NCBI GenBank assembly: GCA_913777615.1
Contig: CAJYTK010000017.1
Location: forward strand, 356,366-420,365
From: an uncultured Agrobacterium sp.
GTDB taxonomy: Bacteria > Pseudomonadota > Alphaproteobacteria > Rhizobiales > Rhizobiaceae
DNA length: 64,000 nt
Reading direction: 5' to 3'
Below are positions 44,979 through 55,049 of the stretch, in pieces (the stretch's first letter is position 1; each line of letters begins with the position of its first letter). The translations under genes and the position numbers were made by a program. Under the pieces are notes generated by a model. It saw only the letters and a list, made by a program, of their open reading frames with translations. It was not told the origin of the DNA and ran no database searches.

Positions 44979-46934
44979 ATGACTTATCGACCCGAAATTG
45001 ACGGTCTGCGTGCCTTGGGATTGCTGGCCGTCATTTTTGCCCATGCGGGGTTCGCAGTATTTGACGGCGGATATATCGGTGTCGATATCTTCCTGGTCAT
45101 CAGCGGTTACTTGATCACCGGCGTCATATTGCGTGAATATGCTGAAGGGCGCTTTTCGGTAGGCCGTTTTTATGCGCGACGTGTACGCCGCATTCTCCCA
45201 GCGCTTTTTTTCGTCCTCCTATGCACGATCCCTTTTGCATGGATATGGATGCTGCCCGATGCCTATGAGCGGTTTTCCAAGAGCCTGATCGCATCGACGC
45301 TTTCTCTGTCAAATGTCTATTTCATGAAAAGTACGGGCTACTTTTCTCCTGAGACGACGGAAATACCGTTACTCCACACATGGAGCCTCGGTTTGGAAGA
45401 GCAGTTCTATTTGCTTTTCCCGCTGCTGTTTCTTTTGCGCCTCAAAATCAAAACGATCTTTTCCGTCGTGCTTGGCGTTGCTGTCGCCAGCCTGTTGCTC
45501 AGTGAAGTCGGCGCGCGATACTTCCCGCTTGCCAATTACTATCTGTTGCCGACCCGCGTTTGGGAAATTCTCCTCGGTTCGCTATGCGCGTTCTGGGTGT
45601 TCGGAAAGGAGAGGGCAGCGAACGACGTCTTCGCCGGGGCAGGACTGCTGGTCGTACTGGCGTCGATCCTATTGTTCGATTCATCGGTTGATGTTCCGTC
45701 GATCATCGCTTTGCTTCCTACAGGCGGCACTGCGCTCATCCTTATATTCTCCTCGCGGACCTGCATCGTCGGCCGTCTGCTCTCCATGTCACCACTTGTA
45801 AGGCTCGGTCGGATCAGTTTCAGCGCCTACCTCTGGCATCAACCCGTCTTCGCGTTCTGGCGCATCAGGAGCCCGGAGCTGCCGTCGACAATGGTTATGT
45901 GCGCCCTGATCGCTCTGATTCTTCTGCTTTCGGCCTTGAGCTGGTATCTCGTCGAACAGCCTTTTCGTGGCCAGCGAGTCCGGTTCGCGCGGTTGGGGTG
46001 GACAGCGTCCATGCTTGCCGCAGGGCTTGTGGGTTTCGGCGCATGGGGAGATCTGAAGGAGGGACTGCCGTTCAGGCTTCCCAAAAATATCACGCAGTTC
46101 GTCGAACGCACGACTTGGAACGAGAACTGTCTTTTTCAGCGGGAAGATGGCCTTCCACCCCTGCCCAGCATGGAGTGCATGTTCAATATCGGCAGCGGCC
46201 GTACGATCGCGGTCTGGGGCGATTCCATTGCTTCTTCGATTTCCCCGGCTCTGGTTGAGGAGTTCAAGCACCGGAACATCGGCATGGTGCAACTGACTCA
46301 TGGGTATTGCGCTCCGATCCTCGGGGTCTGGACGGCAAGAGACAAGGGAGCTGCCAATTGCGAGGAATTCAATCGGCGTGCCATGGATTATCTCGCAGCC
46401 AGTAACGTCGAAACGGTTATCCTAGCGGCATCCTGGGTCAGCTTTCTCAATTCACCCTACCTACAAGTCGATAAAGAGGACTATTCCGACGCAGATGTTC
46501 CCCTCAGCGCTGTGTCGGATAATTTCCGCGAGACAGTTCAGAGGCTTGAGGCGACCGGAAAACAGGTTCTCGTGGTTTATCCGGGTCCGCGCTTCGATAA
46601 ACCCTTGGCAGATGTGATGGCTTCAAGCATGCTGAGGGGAGATCCAGCCCCCAGCTTCATAATTTCGAGATCTGATTTCGAGGCAAACACTGCCCGCGCT
46701 TACGGCGTTTTGAATGCCGCCTTGCCTGCGGAGGTGACGAAGATACTGCCCGAGCAGATATTTTGCGATCCTGCATCGATCGCTGGCTGCTCCTTTGGCA
46801 TGGATGGCGTCGCTTACATCGCCGACAGAGGGCACTATACAAGGGCAGGGGCGGAGCGGATTGCGGCTGCAGTCGCGGACGATCTTTTCGGCGCCGATGG
46901 AATAACGGGCTCGATACCGCTGCCGCTAAACTAA
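44979..46934 (+). CDS. OafA-type acyltransferase 3 with C-terminal SGNH domain
   Basis: A 651-residue inner membrane protein from the ATG at 44979. Residues 1-350 form about ten spans of acyltransferase 3, with YRPEIDGLRALGLLAVIFAHAG and GGYIGVDIFLVISGYLI. The soluble C-terminal part, past residue 400, has the SGNH motif VWGDSIASS and a final DRGHYTRAGAERIA with the catalytic D and H. It acetylates a lipid-linked surface glycan (family). There is no glycan cluster adjoining. Confidence 0.9.
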   Translation: MTYRPEIDGLRALGLLAVIFAHAGFAVFDGGYIGVDIFLVISGYLITGVILREYAEGRFSVGRFYARRVRRILPALFFVLLCTIPFAWIWMLPDAYERFSKSLIASTLSLSNVYFMKSTGYFSPETTEIPLLHTWSLGLEEQFYLLFPLLFLLRLKIKTIFSVVLGVAVASLLLSEVGARYFPLANYYLLPTRVWEILLGSLCAFWVFGKERAANDVFAGAGLLVVLASILLFDSSVDVPSIIALLPTGGTALILIFSSRTCIVGRLLSMSPLVRLGRISFSAYLWHQPVFAFWRIRSPELPSTMVMCALIALILLLSALSWYLVEQPFRGQRVRFARLGWTASMLAAGLVGFGAWGDLKEGLPFRLPKNITQFVERTTWNENCLFQREDGLPPLPSMECMFNIGSGRTIAVWGDSIASSISPALVEEFKHRNIGMVQLTHGYCAPILGVWTARDKGAANCEEFNRRAMDYLAASNVETVILAASWVSFLNSPYLQVDKEDYSDADVPLSAVSDNFRETVQRLEATGKQVLVVYPGPRFDKPLADVMASSMLRGDPAPSFIISRSDFEANTARAYGVLNAALPAEVTKILPEQIFCDPASIAGCSFGMDGVAYIADRGHYTRAGAERIAAAVADDLFGADGITGSIPLPLN

Positions 46935-47068
46935 AACGCTGCAACCCCGTAGGCGCACACAGGATGGCGCCTTTTACGCTTCGAAACGTGATCTACAAGA
47001 TCGTGCCGATTGTCAGGCTATGCTGTAAGAGGTCATCCAACCGCAAAATGCAGCAAGACCTGCAAAAG

Positions 47069-47098
47069 AAAAAGGCGGAGCCGAAGCGCCGCCTTTTT
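47069..47098 (-). terminator. Terminator of rplM-rpsI
   Basis: On the minus strand AAAAAGGCGG / CCGCCTTTTT encloses CGCTTCGGCT and ends in a T run. It lies 25 bp after rpsI. Confidence 0.85.
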
Positions 47099-47122
47099 GA
47101 TTTTCGTGTATTCCAGAAGCGA

Positions 47123-47590
47123 TTAGCGCTTGGAGAACTGGAAGCTGCGGCGAGCCTTGGCCTTACCGTACTTCTTACGTTCAACAACGCGGCTATCGCG
47201 GGTCAGGAAGCCACCCTTCTTCAGAACAGAGCGCAGGCCCGGTTCGAAGTAGGTGAGAGCCTTGGACAAGCCGTGGCGAACCGCACCGGCCTGACCGGAG
47301 AGACCACCACCTGCAACGGTCGCAACGATGTCGAACTGACCCGTGCGCGCTGCTGCAACGATCGGCTGCTGCAGGATCATCTGCAGAACCGGACGTGCGA
47401 AGTAGGCGGTGAAATCACGGCCGTTGATGATGATCTTGCCGGAACCAGCCTTGACCCATACGCGGGCAACGGCGTTCTTGCGCTTGCCGGTCGCATAGGA
47501 GCGACCGAGAGTGTCAACCTTGCGGACGTGTACGGGAGCCGAAGCTTCCGATGCCGGGGCGAGGTCTTTCAGGGAGGAAAGATCGGCCAT
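47123..47590 (-). CDS. rpsI: 30S ribosomal protein S9
   Basis: A 155-residue protein with the family start [17 protein letters not shown] and the basic C-terminus [10 protein letters not shown] that reaches the P-site tRNA. Two bases downstream of rplM, in the usual rplM-rpsI operon. The N-terminal extension of about 25 residues is typical of alphaproteobacteria. Confidence 0.98.
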   Translation of the reverse strand: MADLSSLKDLAPASEASAPVHVRKVDTLGRSYATGKRKNAVARVWVKAGSGKIIINGRDFTAYFARPVLQMILQQPIVAAARTGQFDIVATVAGGGLSGQAGAVRHGLSKALTYFEPGLRSVLKKGGFLTRDSRVVERKKYGKAKARRSFQFSKR

Positions 47591-47592
47591 TA

Positions 47593-48057
47593 TCAGGCGC
47601 TCCTTACGTTCTTCTTGTTCAGCGATGCAACGTCGAGAGCGACTGGCTGCTGTGCTTCGTGCGGGTGGTTCGAACCAGCGTAAACGCGGAGGTTCTTCAT
47701 CTGGCGACGACCGAGAGGACCACGCGGGATCATGCGCTCGACAGCCTTTTCAACGACGCGCTCCGGGAAGCGGCCTTCGATGATCTGGCGAGCCGTACGC
47801 TCCTTGATGCCACCCGGGTAACCGGTGTGCCAGTAGTACTTCTTGTCGGAATACTTCTTGCCGGTGAAGACAACCTTTTCCGCGTTGATGATGATGACAT
47901 TGTCGCCGTCATCCACGTGGGGGGTGTAGGTTGCCTTGTGCTTGCCGCGCAGGCGGGTAGCAACGAGTGTGGCGAGACGACCAACAACGAGGCCTTCGGC
48001 GTCGATGATGACCCACTTCTTCTCCACCTCAGCGGGCTTCTGAACGAAAGTAGACAT
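47593..48057 (-). CDS. rplM: 50S ribosomal protein L13
   Basis: A 154-residue protein from the ATG at 48057 ([11 protein letters not shown]). Diagnostic parts are [35 protein letters not shown] and GMLPRG-like [19 protein letters not shown]. First gene of the ribosomal operon. A strong promoter lies 130 bp upstream. Confidence 0.98.
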   Translation of the reverse strand: MSTFVQKPAEVEKKWVIIDAEGLVVGRLATLVATRLRGKHKATYTPHVDDGDNVIIINAEKVVFTGKKYSDKKYYWHTGYPGGIKERTARQIIEGRFPERVVEKAVERMIPRGPLGRRQMKNLRVYAGSNHPHEAQQPVALDVASLNKKNVRSA

Positions 48058-48187
48058 TCTTTTCACTTTCTTTTGGACCCGTCATCCTGCTGTTGCCAGG
48101 CGAGATGCGGGCGTTTCTTGTTGCTTGATTTGGCCGCATTTGCGCGTGCCGGAAGACATGTATTCCATGAGAATTCAGTCTGGCGCG

Positions 48188-48216
48188 CTTATAGGCGGTC
48201 AGCTGATAACCGTCAA
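48188..48216 (-). promoter_or_regulatory. Sigma-70 promoter of rplM-rpsI
   Basis: On the minus strand TTGACG, 17 bp, TATAAG; close to consensus. The transcript would have a leader of about 120 bases. Confidence 0.65.
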
Positions 48217-48307
48217 CAGGTGCAAAAAAGCTGACTTCAAAAATAGTTATTAAAAATCAGTTAGTTATAGGTGTGGTTTTATGATACCACACAAAATAGT
48301 GGCAATT

Positions 48308-49144
48308 TCAGCCGAGCCTCATGATCAGAACGCCAGATGCGATGACACCGCCGGCGACATAGCGCCAGACGCTGGCCTTTTCTTTCAGAAGGAAAACCGA
48401 AATCACGATGGCAAAAAGGATGGATGTTTCGCGCAATGCTGCCACCACGGCCACCGGGGCCTTTGTCATAGCCCAGAGTGCAAGGCCGTAGGACAAAATA
48501 GAGCCGCCGCCTCCGGCAAGACCGCGCCACCAATTGCGTCTCACATGCTGCATGACAGGCAGATAGCCACGTTGATAAAAGGCATATGAGAACAGGAGGA
48601 GGGGCGGCAGCAGGGACATCCACAGCGTGTAGGATATGGCATTGCCGGATCGGCGCGCGCCCACGCCATCGACAAATGTGTAACCAGCGATCACCACTGC
48701 ATTTGCCAGTGCCAGCAGGATCGCCTTGCGGCCTCCACGTCGCGCTTCGAAGGCGAGCGTCAGAATTCCAGCGGAAATGACGGCAATCCCTGTAAAGGCT
48801 GGAGTACTAAGCCGCTCATCAAGAAACAGACTGCTACTGGCGGCCACGATCAGCGGCGCGACGCCGCGCATGACCGGATAGACGAGACCAATATCGCCAA
48901 CGGTGTAGGCGGCTGCCACAAGTCGAAAATAGGCGAACTGTAGAAATGCCGAGGCAACCAGAAACGGAACGGCGACAAATCCAGGCAGGGGTAGAAAAGG
49001 CAGAAAGGGAACGCAGCAGATCGCCGCGCCTGCCGCAATCAAAGATGCATCAAGCGCCTTGTCGGAACCCGATTTCACGAGAGCGTTCCATGACGCATGC
49101 AGAAGCGCGCCAAGAAGGACTAGCAGCAGGACATCAAGCGACAA
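48308..49144 (-). CDS. EamA/DMT-family transporter
   Basis: A 278-residue membrane protein with ten spans in two EamA repeats. It has VYPVMRGVAPLIVAASSS, with the P and G of the first repeat, and LRETSILFAIVISVFLLKEKASVWRYVAGG at the end. The substrate is unknown. It lies 250 bp after the promoter of rplM on the same strand and is not part of that operon. Confidence 0.85.
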   Translation of the reverse strand: MSLDVLLLVLLGALLHASWNALVKSGSDKALDASLIAAGAAICCVPFLPFLPLPGFVAVPFLVASAFLQFAYFRLVAAAYTVGDIGLVYPVMRGVAPLIVAASSSLFLDERLSTPAFTGIAVISAGILTLAFEARRGGRKAILLALANAVVIAGYTFVDGVGARRSGNAISYTLWMSLLPPLLLFSYAFYQRGYLPVMQHVRRNWWRGLAGGGGSILSYGLALWAMTKAPVAVVAALRETSILFAIVISVFLLKEKASVWRYVAGGVIASGVLIMRLG

Positions 49145-49642
49145 GGGCGACTCACGGAGCGTCTGAATGAAAGTGGAACTTTAGAGCATGACGCACAAAA
49201 GTGTTGGACGTTTTTACGGTGACTGCCTGCCTATCTTTATGTGCATACGCTGCGAGGCCGGATGATCATGCATTGTTTTTGATCGGCTGGCTCTGCGGCC
49301 AATATCCAACCTCAACACACAACCTATACAGGTGTAAGCGGCGTAATCGGGTGATGCCTTTGGAACTTTTTTCGCCTAATTAAGATTTTTACGTATCTCA
49401 AACGTTTCAGAATGGGATTTGTTATGGGAAAAACATAAATTACTAATGTAACTATAAGTAGCTGCTAAAATGCCTGTGAACGAAATTGGAACAAATGTGG
49501 TACGATTGGGCATTCCGATGGCTGCCGAATTAAAAGGCAACGTGTGATGCAAATTTGCGCAACGTTTTTGCTGGCAGAGAATCCATAAAGTGAGCCACCC
49601 TCCTGAGGGGTATGGCCTCATGGTGTAAGATAGGAGACTAGC
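49145..49642. other. Non-coding 0.5 kb before the CoA-binding gene
   Basis: No gene supported. It is more A+T rich than the flanks and holds a repeat-like segment at 49186-49220 (TTGGACGTTTTTACGGT at its end) that also occurs at 36192-36208. The last 14 bases contain AGGAG for the next gene. Confidence 0.4.
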
Positions 49643-50080
49643 ATGATGGATCACGAACACTACGCTGACGAAGACATTCGCCGGATTTTGATGGACGTCG
49701 AGACGATCGCGCTTGTCGGCGCTTCGCCCAATTCGGCGAGGCCTAGTTACGGGGTTATGTCGTTCCTTCTGTCAAAAGGCTACACGGTCTTACCGGTCAA
49801 CCCGGGACAGGAGGGCAAGGAAATCCTTGGGCAGAAAGTTTACGCCAAGCTTGCCGACATCCCAGTGCCGGTGGATATGGTCGACGTCTTCCGTGCTTCG
49901 GAGTATCTCTCTGGCGTTGTGGAGGAGGTGATCCACATGTCGCCCCGGCCCAAGGTTCTTTGGGCGCAATTGGGCGTGAAGGACCACGACGCCGCGGCCA
50001 AGGGCGAGCATTACGGTTTGGAAGTGATTATGGATCGGTGCCCTGCCATTGAGTATCCTCGTCTCACTATTGCGCGATAG
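49643..50080 (+). CDS. CoA-binding domain protein (YccU type)
   Basis: A 145-residue protein with a Rossmann-type CoA-binding domain: VALVGASPNSARPSYGVMSFLLSKGY and VDVFRASEYL, with CPAIEYPRL at the end. The length matches the stand-alone family. Function unknown; ATG at 49643 follows AGGAG. Confidence 0.85.
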   Translation: MMDHEHYADEDIRRILMDVETIALVGASPNSARPSYGVMSFLLSKGYTVLPVNPGQEGKEILGQKVYAKLADIPVPVDMVDVFRASEYLSGVVEEVIHMSPRPKVLWAQLGVKDHDAAAKGEHYGLEVIMDRCPAIEYPRLTIAR

Positions 50081-50164
50081 TTAGGACAAGCGGCTCTTAT
50101 CATTCGTGCTTGACGCGATATGATCCCTTCGTGCTTGTTTAAAAAAGACAGCTGGAGGGACACC

Positions 50165-51448
50165 ATGTCAGATCATACGCCAGGCTTTTCCACCCTTGCC
50201 ATTCATGCCGGGGCGCAGCCGGACCCGACCACCGGCGCGCGCGCCACTCCTATCTATCAAACGACTGCCTATGCGTTTCGCGATTCCGACCACGCCGCAG
50301 CCCTTTTCGGGCTGAAGGAGTTTGGAAACATCTATACCCGCATTATGAACCCCACCCAGGCGGTGCTCGAAGAGCGTGTCGCCGCGCTCGAAGGCGGTAC
50401 CGCTGCCCTTGCGGTGGCCTCCGGCCACGCGGCGCAATTGCTTGTCTTTCACACGCTCTTACAATCCGGTGACAATTTCATTGCCGCACGCCAACTCTAT
50501 GGCGGCTCGATCAATCAGTTCGGGCATTCCTTCCAGAACTTCGGCTGGCAAGTGCGCTGGGCGGATGCCGCCGATCCGGTGAATTTTGAAAGTCAGATCG
50601 ACGAGCGGACAAAGGCAATCTTTATCGAAAGTCTTGCCAATCCGGGCGGCACATTCGTCGATATCGCGGCTATTGCCGAGGTGGCGCACAGGCATGGCCT
50701 GCCGCTGATCGTCGACAATACCATGGCGAGCCCCTATCTCATTCGGCCGATCGAACACGGTGCCGATATCGTCGTTCATTCACTGACAAAATTCCTCGGC
50801 GGCCATGGTAACTCCATGGGCGGCATCATCGTCGATGGCGGGACGTTCGACTGGTCCGCATCCGACAAATTTCCCGCCCTATCGCAGCCGCGTCCAGAAT
50901 ATTCGGGAGTCGTTCTGCATCAGACCTTCGGTAACTTTGCCTTTGCCATTGCCACCCGCGTTCTTGGCCTACGCGATCTAGGCCCGTCGATTTCGCCGTT
51001 CAATGCCTTCCTAATTCTCACCGGCATCGAAACGCTGCCGCTGCGCGTGCAGCGCCATTCGGACAATGCTCTGGCCGTGGCGCAATGGCTGAAAGCACAT
51101 CCGAAGATTGGCTGGGTGCATTATGCGGGATTGGGCGATAGCGACAACCATGCTCTGCAACAACGCTATTCGCCGAAGGGCGCAGGCTCCGTATTCACTT
51201 TCGGTGTAAAGGGCGGCTACCAGGCGGGTAAATCCTTGGTGGAGGGATTGCAGCTCTTTTCGCATCTTGCCAATATCGGTGACACCCGCTCTCTGGTCAT
51301 CCACCCTGCATCCACCACGCATGCTCAACTGACGCCCGAGCAACAGGTTGCTGCGGGCGCTGGTCCAGATGTCGTGCGCCTCTCTATCGGCATCGAGGAT
51401 GTGAAGGACATCATCGCCGATCTGGAACAGTCGCTGGCCAAAATCTGA
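50165..51448 (+). CDS. metZ: O-acetylhomoserine / O-succinylhomoserine sulfhydrylase
   Basis: PLP enzyme of the Cys/Met metabolism family, 427 residues from the ATG at 50165, with GGAGG upstream. The PLP lysine lies in HSLTKFLGGHGNSMGG. PTQAVLEERVAALEGGTAALAVASG is the substrate loop. It makes homocysteine from sulfide. No SAM-II-like leader could be recognised before it. Confidence 0.9.
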   Translation: MSDHTPGFSTLAIHAGAQPDPTTGARATPIYQTTAYAFRDSDHAAALFGLKEFGNIYTRIMNPTQAVLEERVAALEGGTAALAVASGHAAQLLVFHTLLQSGDNFIAARQLYGGSINQFGHSFQNFGWQVRWADAADPVNFESQIDERTKAIFIESLANPGGTFVDIAAIAEVAHRHGLPLIVDNTMASPYLIRPIEHGADIVVHSLTKFLGGHGNSMGGIIVDGGTFDWSASDKFPALSQPRPEYSGVVLHQTFGNFAFAIATRVLGLRDLGPSISPFNAFLILTGIETLPLRVQRHSDNALAVAQWLKAHPKIGWVHYAGLGDSDNHALQQRYSPKGAGSVFTFGVKGGYQAGKSLVEGLQLFSHLANIGDTRSLVIHPASTTHAQLTPEQQVAAGAGPDVVRLSIGIEDVKDIIADLEQSLAKI

Positions 51449-51494
51449 CGGCCATCAATCCCGATAGCAAAGATCTTAAAGGACAAGATTGCTC

Positions 51495-51851
51495 ATGGCC
51501 TTCACACTCGATTTCAAGCCGAACGGCGATCTTTCCACGCTCCAGCCGGAGGAGGGCGCCCCAGCGCCCGACCGGCTGATTGGGGGCAACCCGAAATTCA
51601 CCAGCTGGAATCTGGAGGAGGCCGAAGGCGGCATTTACGCCGGCATCTGGCAATCCACTCCCGGCAAGTGGCGAGTGGAATATGACGAGTGGGAGTACTT
51701 CAATATTTTGGAGGGCCACTCCATTCTGACCGAGGATGGTGGACACGCCATTCACCTCAGAACGGGCGACCGCCAAATCATCCGCCCAGGCTTCAAGGGA
51801 ACATGGGAAGTGGTGGAGACAACCCGAAAGGATTACGTAGTCCGGCTTTAA
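51495..51851 (+). CDS. Cupin-domain protein
   Basis: A 118-residue single-domain cupin from the ATG at 51495. The conserved parts are KWRVEYDEWEYFNILEGHSILTEDGG and HLRTGDRQIIRPGFKGTWEV. The metal histidines typical of enzymatic cupins are largely replaced (one or two left), so binding or structural role is possible. 46 bp after metZ, perhaps the same transcript. Confidence 0.75.
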   Translation: MAFTLDFKPNGDLSTLQPEEGAPAPDRLIGGNPKFTSWNLEEAEGGIYAGIWQSTPGKWRVEYDEWEYFNILEGHSILTEDGGHAIHLRTGDRQIIRPGFKGTWEVVETTRKDYVVRL

Positions 51852-51975
51852 ACGGCCAAGTAGTCAGAAGGCGAAGCGCGGGTGCTTTTAATCAAAGTGT
51901 ATCAGAACGAAGGTTTTGGTACACTTTCTTCGTCTTTACCTGCGCATAGCCCGAAGCTTCAAGGAACAGACCTGA

Positions 51976-53232
51976 TCACCAAACTAAATCAAGCCTTTCA
52001 AGCCCGTGGAAGTGATAGACGTCCTTCACCGTAGGCTGGCTCGCAAGCTTCAGATGCGGCAGGCGTTGAAAGAGAAGTGGCAGAACGATATTCAGTTCCA
52101 GCCGCGCCAGTGGAGCGCCGATGCAGAAATGGATGCCTGCGCCGAAGGAGAGGTTTGGAGCCTCGGTTCGGTCAGGTTTGAAAGTCAGGGGATCGCTGAA
52201 TTTCTGCGGATCGAGATTGGCGGCAGCGAGGATCAGGCTAACCTTGTCGCCTCGCTCGAACCGAACGCCATCGATTTCCACCGGCTCCAGAGCCCAACGC
52301 TGGAAGATATGGACCGGCGCGCCAATGCGAAGAGTTTCTTCAACGGTCCGCTCCGTCGTCTTTTCGTCGCTGAACAGCGAATGAGTGTCGAGGCCGCTTT
52401 CGAGGATAACGCGCACCGAATTACCGATCTGGTGCACTGTCGCCTCATGCCCGGCGTTCAGGAGCACGATGGTGGTGGAAACCAGCTCTTCGTCGGTCAG
52501 AAACTGGCCCTTATGCTCCGTATGGATCATATGGCTGAGCAGATCGTCCTTCGGCTCGGCGCGGCGTTCGGCAATGACACTGCGCACGTAATCAGCGAAC
52601 TCCTTGGCGGCGTGGTCGGCAGCCACTTCGTCCTCAAGGCTGCGCTTGAACATATACATCCCGACATAGGCATGCGACCATTTGAGCAACTGTGGCCCCA
52701 TCTCTTCCGGAATGCCGATCATCCTGGCAATCATCGTCACGGGAATGATGTCGGCGAAGGAGGAGAGCAGTTCCGTCTGCCCGTCCTTCGCAAAGCGGTC
52801 GATCAAACCATGCGCCAGAGCCTCAATTTCCGGCTTCATCTTCTCCACATGGCGGGACACGAAGGCGCGATTGACGAGTGTACGAAGACGGGTGTGTTCT
52901 GGAGGCTCGATCTCGAGCAGCGAATGGCGCTCAGCGGCATCGAAGTGGCGGGTATGATCAAGCGGTGCAGGTAATCCCAGCTCTTCGCGTGTGGCGATGT
53001 GCAGGATCTGACGCCCGAAGCGGCGATCGCGCAAAAGCGCATTGACGTGATCATAGCCGGTAAAGAACCACTGCTTCTGCTCCTCCCAGTAGAAGGTCGG
53101 ACAGTGTGCGTGCAAGCGCGCGTAAGTCGCGTTCGGATTGCCATAGAACGCCGGGTTGCGGGCGTCGAGCGATACGGTGCGTTCCTGAGGATCGATGCGG
53201 AGAAAATCGGGCATGGTGTTCATGCCCGACAT
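51976..53232 (-). CDS. Cytochrome P450
   Basis: A 418-residue soluble bacterial P450. The I-helix AGHEATVHQ carries the oxygen-binding pair, EETLRIG is the ExxR motif, and FGAGIHFCIGAPLARLE holds the heme cysteine. No ferredoxin or reductase gene is adjacent, so its redox partner must be elsewhere. Start may be 53232 (GTG/ATG choice: ATG) or a later ATG (53214). Substrate unknown. Confidence 0.92.
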   Translation of the reverse strand: MSGMNTMPDFLRIDPQERTVSLDARNPAFYGNPNATYARLHAHCPTFYWEEQKQWFFTGYDHVNALLRDRRFGRQILHIATREELGLPAPLDHTRHFDAAERHSLLEIEPPEHTRLRTLVNRAFVSRHVEKMKPEIEALAHGLIDRFAKDGQTELLSSFADIIPVTMIARMIGIPEEMGPQLLKWSHAYVGMYMFKRSLEDEVAADHAAKEFADYVRSVIAERRAEPKDDLLSHMIHTEHKGQFLTDEELVSTTIVLLNAGHEATVHQIGNSVRVILESGLDTHSLFSDEKTTERTVEETLRIGAPVHIFQRWALEPVEIDGVRFERGDKVSLILAAANLDPQKFSDPLTFKPDRTEAPNLSFGAGIHFCIGAPLARLELNIVLPLLFQRLPHLKLASQPTVKDVYHFHGLERLDLVW

Positions 53233-53282
53233 CTATCGGAAACCTGTCTTCGTTGAAAGGGATTTGAGAGGCCAGAAGCGGG

Positions 53283-54530
53283 TCAATGACTGCCGATTGC
53301 TGCAATACGATTGAGCGCAGCCACCTGCCGGTCCGCATTGTTGTCATGCGGGTTCTCGCCCCGGTCCTCGGCCGGAAGCACGACGTTGGCCAGGCCATCG
53401 TTGAAGACGGTCCTGTTACGGCCCGCGGACTTTGCAGCATAAAGAGCGCGATCGGACATCTTCAGCATCAAATCAAGATCTGCCTCAGACACCGGCATCG
53501 AATGAACACCGATACTGACGGTCGAGTGAAAGCTCTCGTCGCTGGCGTCGGTGGAAAGACGCGAGAAATACATGCGAACGCCATCAACGATGCGCAACGC
53601 TGCGGTGATGTCATCATGCGGCAAAAGATAAGCGAACTCTTCTCCGCCCATACGCACAAATGTCCCTTTGCCGCCAATGATACGATTGACGAGATCGCAG
53701 AACTGCACCAGCACCTCGTCGCCGCACTGGTGGCCGTGGCGGTCGTTGATCTTCTTGAAATGATCTATATCGAATAGCGCGATCATGAGTTGCGAAGAAC
53801 GATGTTCCGGTGCTTTTTTCACCGCCGGAAATGCTTCCATCAGGCCGCGCCGATTGAGGACACCTGTCAGATGGTCCGTGACGGCCAGCCGATGCAACCG
53901 TCTTTCGTTGTCTTCCATGAACATCTTCACGGCGATCATCATCAACACGACGAAGCTGAAAGCTGCGGAATAAGCGACTGGGGCCGTCAAAGGCAGCGTC
54001 TGGCCGCTGAGCGCATTGAAAGGAATGATGAGCGCGGCGGTCAGGCCGCCCGAAAGCGCATGCAATACCAGAGCGACAGCAAAGACTTTTCGCGTGATGG
54101 TTATCGGCTGCTTAGAGGTCATCACGACGCCGGCGATCGTGATGTAGCCGATCCCGGCGCAGAAGTGATAGACGAGCACGCGTGCCAGCATGTTCTCACG
54201 CACTGCGGGCAGGAGCATGACGGCGAGCCAGAGCAGCGCCGGGATCGCAATCCACCCCTCAATCTTGCGTCGTTCCAGGCGTAACATGCCTGCCAGCCAA
54301 AAACCGAAAGCCGAAAGCGCAAGGAGGTTTCCGATCACGATTGTCACGAAATCCGAAAGTTGCCCCCTCTGGGCCACCAGGGCAGAGCCCAGGCCCACCG
54401 CCGCAAAGCCGCATGAGAAGAATAGATGGTGCTTCTTCGAAGGCGCATGCAGCCAGAGCATGGCCAGAAGTGCGGCAAGGGTCGATGTTTGCAGCGACCA
54501 GACTAGCATGCCTGTTTGGGCTTGAAACAC
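53283..54530 (-). CDS. Membrane-bound diguanylate cyclase (GGDEF)
   Basis: A 415-residue c-di-GMP synthase. The N-terminal 210 residues have about six or seven membrane segments. The GGDEF domain has the intact catalytic motif RMGGEEF. The I-site (RxxD five residues before) is replaced by GGKG, so feedback inhibition is probably absent. GTG at 54530 with AGGA upstream. Output targets unknown. Confidence 0.92.
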   Translation of the reverse strand: MFQAQTGMLVWSLQTSTLAALLAMLWLHAPSKKHHLFFSCGFAAVGLGSALVAQRGQLSDFVTIVIGNLLALSAFGFWLAGMLRLERRKIEGWIAIPALLWLAVMLLPAVRENMLARVLVYHFCAGIGYITIAGVVMTSKQPITITRKVFAVALVLHALSGGLTAALIIPFNALSGQTLPLTAPVAYSAAFSFVVLMMIAVKMFMEDNERRLHRLAVTDHLTGVLNRRGLMEAFPAVKKAPEHRSSQLMIALFDIDHFKKINDRHGHQCGDEVLVQFCDLVNRIIGGKGTFVRMGGEEFAYLLPHDDITAALRIVDGVRMYFSRLSTDASDESFHSTVSIGVHSMPVSEADLDLMLKMSDRALYAAKSAGRNRTVFNDGLANVVLPAEDRGENPHDNNADRQVAALNRIAAIGSH

Positions 54531-55049
54531 TGGGCAATCCTATGTGAATTTTCACGAGCATTCGGGTGAAAGACGGCTTCACCTGCGCTGCCCAACGTCT
54601 TGTTTATCCGCATTTCAATGGGTGGTGTCGCCAGACACTCTTACTAGAAACGCGAAGGGCATCATCCCACCTGCTCATTAACGTTCCTAACCGACTCCGG
54701 GCAAGTGATGCGACTTCAACGTGTATTCCGAAGATATCTTAATTTCAACGCGAAATACTGTTCAGCCATTTATTCCTTACGTAACGTAAAGAATTTGTCA
54801 CACTGCAGCTCCTTAACCGCTTGTTGACCAGTCTCGGACTCAAGCGTTGATGACATGATCTGACGACCGTTGGCAGGCTGGCGTCGGTGCGGTTTCATCT
54901 CTAAGTCGTTCGAAGAATTGTCCAGCCTATTAAGGATATCCGCGGCCTCAGTCTTGAAGTGCTGACCAAGGACACTCTATGTAATGAGATGAAGAAAAGT
55001 GATTCCGGGCGCGCGGAGCTTCCGGGCTAGAATTGGATAAAGGACGGAC
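54531..55049. other. Non-coding 0.5 kb before clpP
   Basis: No gene is supported here. A candidate heat-shock promoter is at 54953-54982. The rest is featureless to me. Confidence 0.5.
54953..54982 (+). promoter_or_regulatory. Candidate RpoH (sigma-32) promoter of clpP
   Basis: CTTGAA, about 16 bp, CTCTATGT resembles alphaproteobacterial heat-shock promoters. It ends 68 bp before the clpP start. Partial match. Confidence 0.35.

Noticed and set aside
49376-49660. Minus-strand 94-residue frame in the gap before the CoA-binding gene
   Set aside because: It overlaps the start of that gene and has no motif or ribosome site.
50081-50164. Possible SAM-II riboswitch before metZ
   Set aside because: The conserved GTGATTT and GCTAAAAAAG parts are not present; only a short A-rich stretch is seen.
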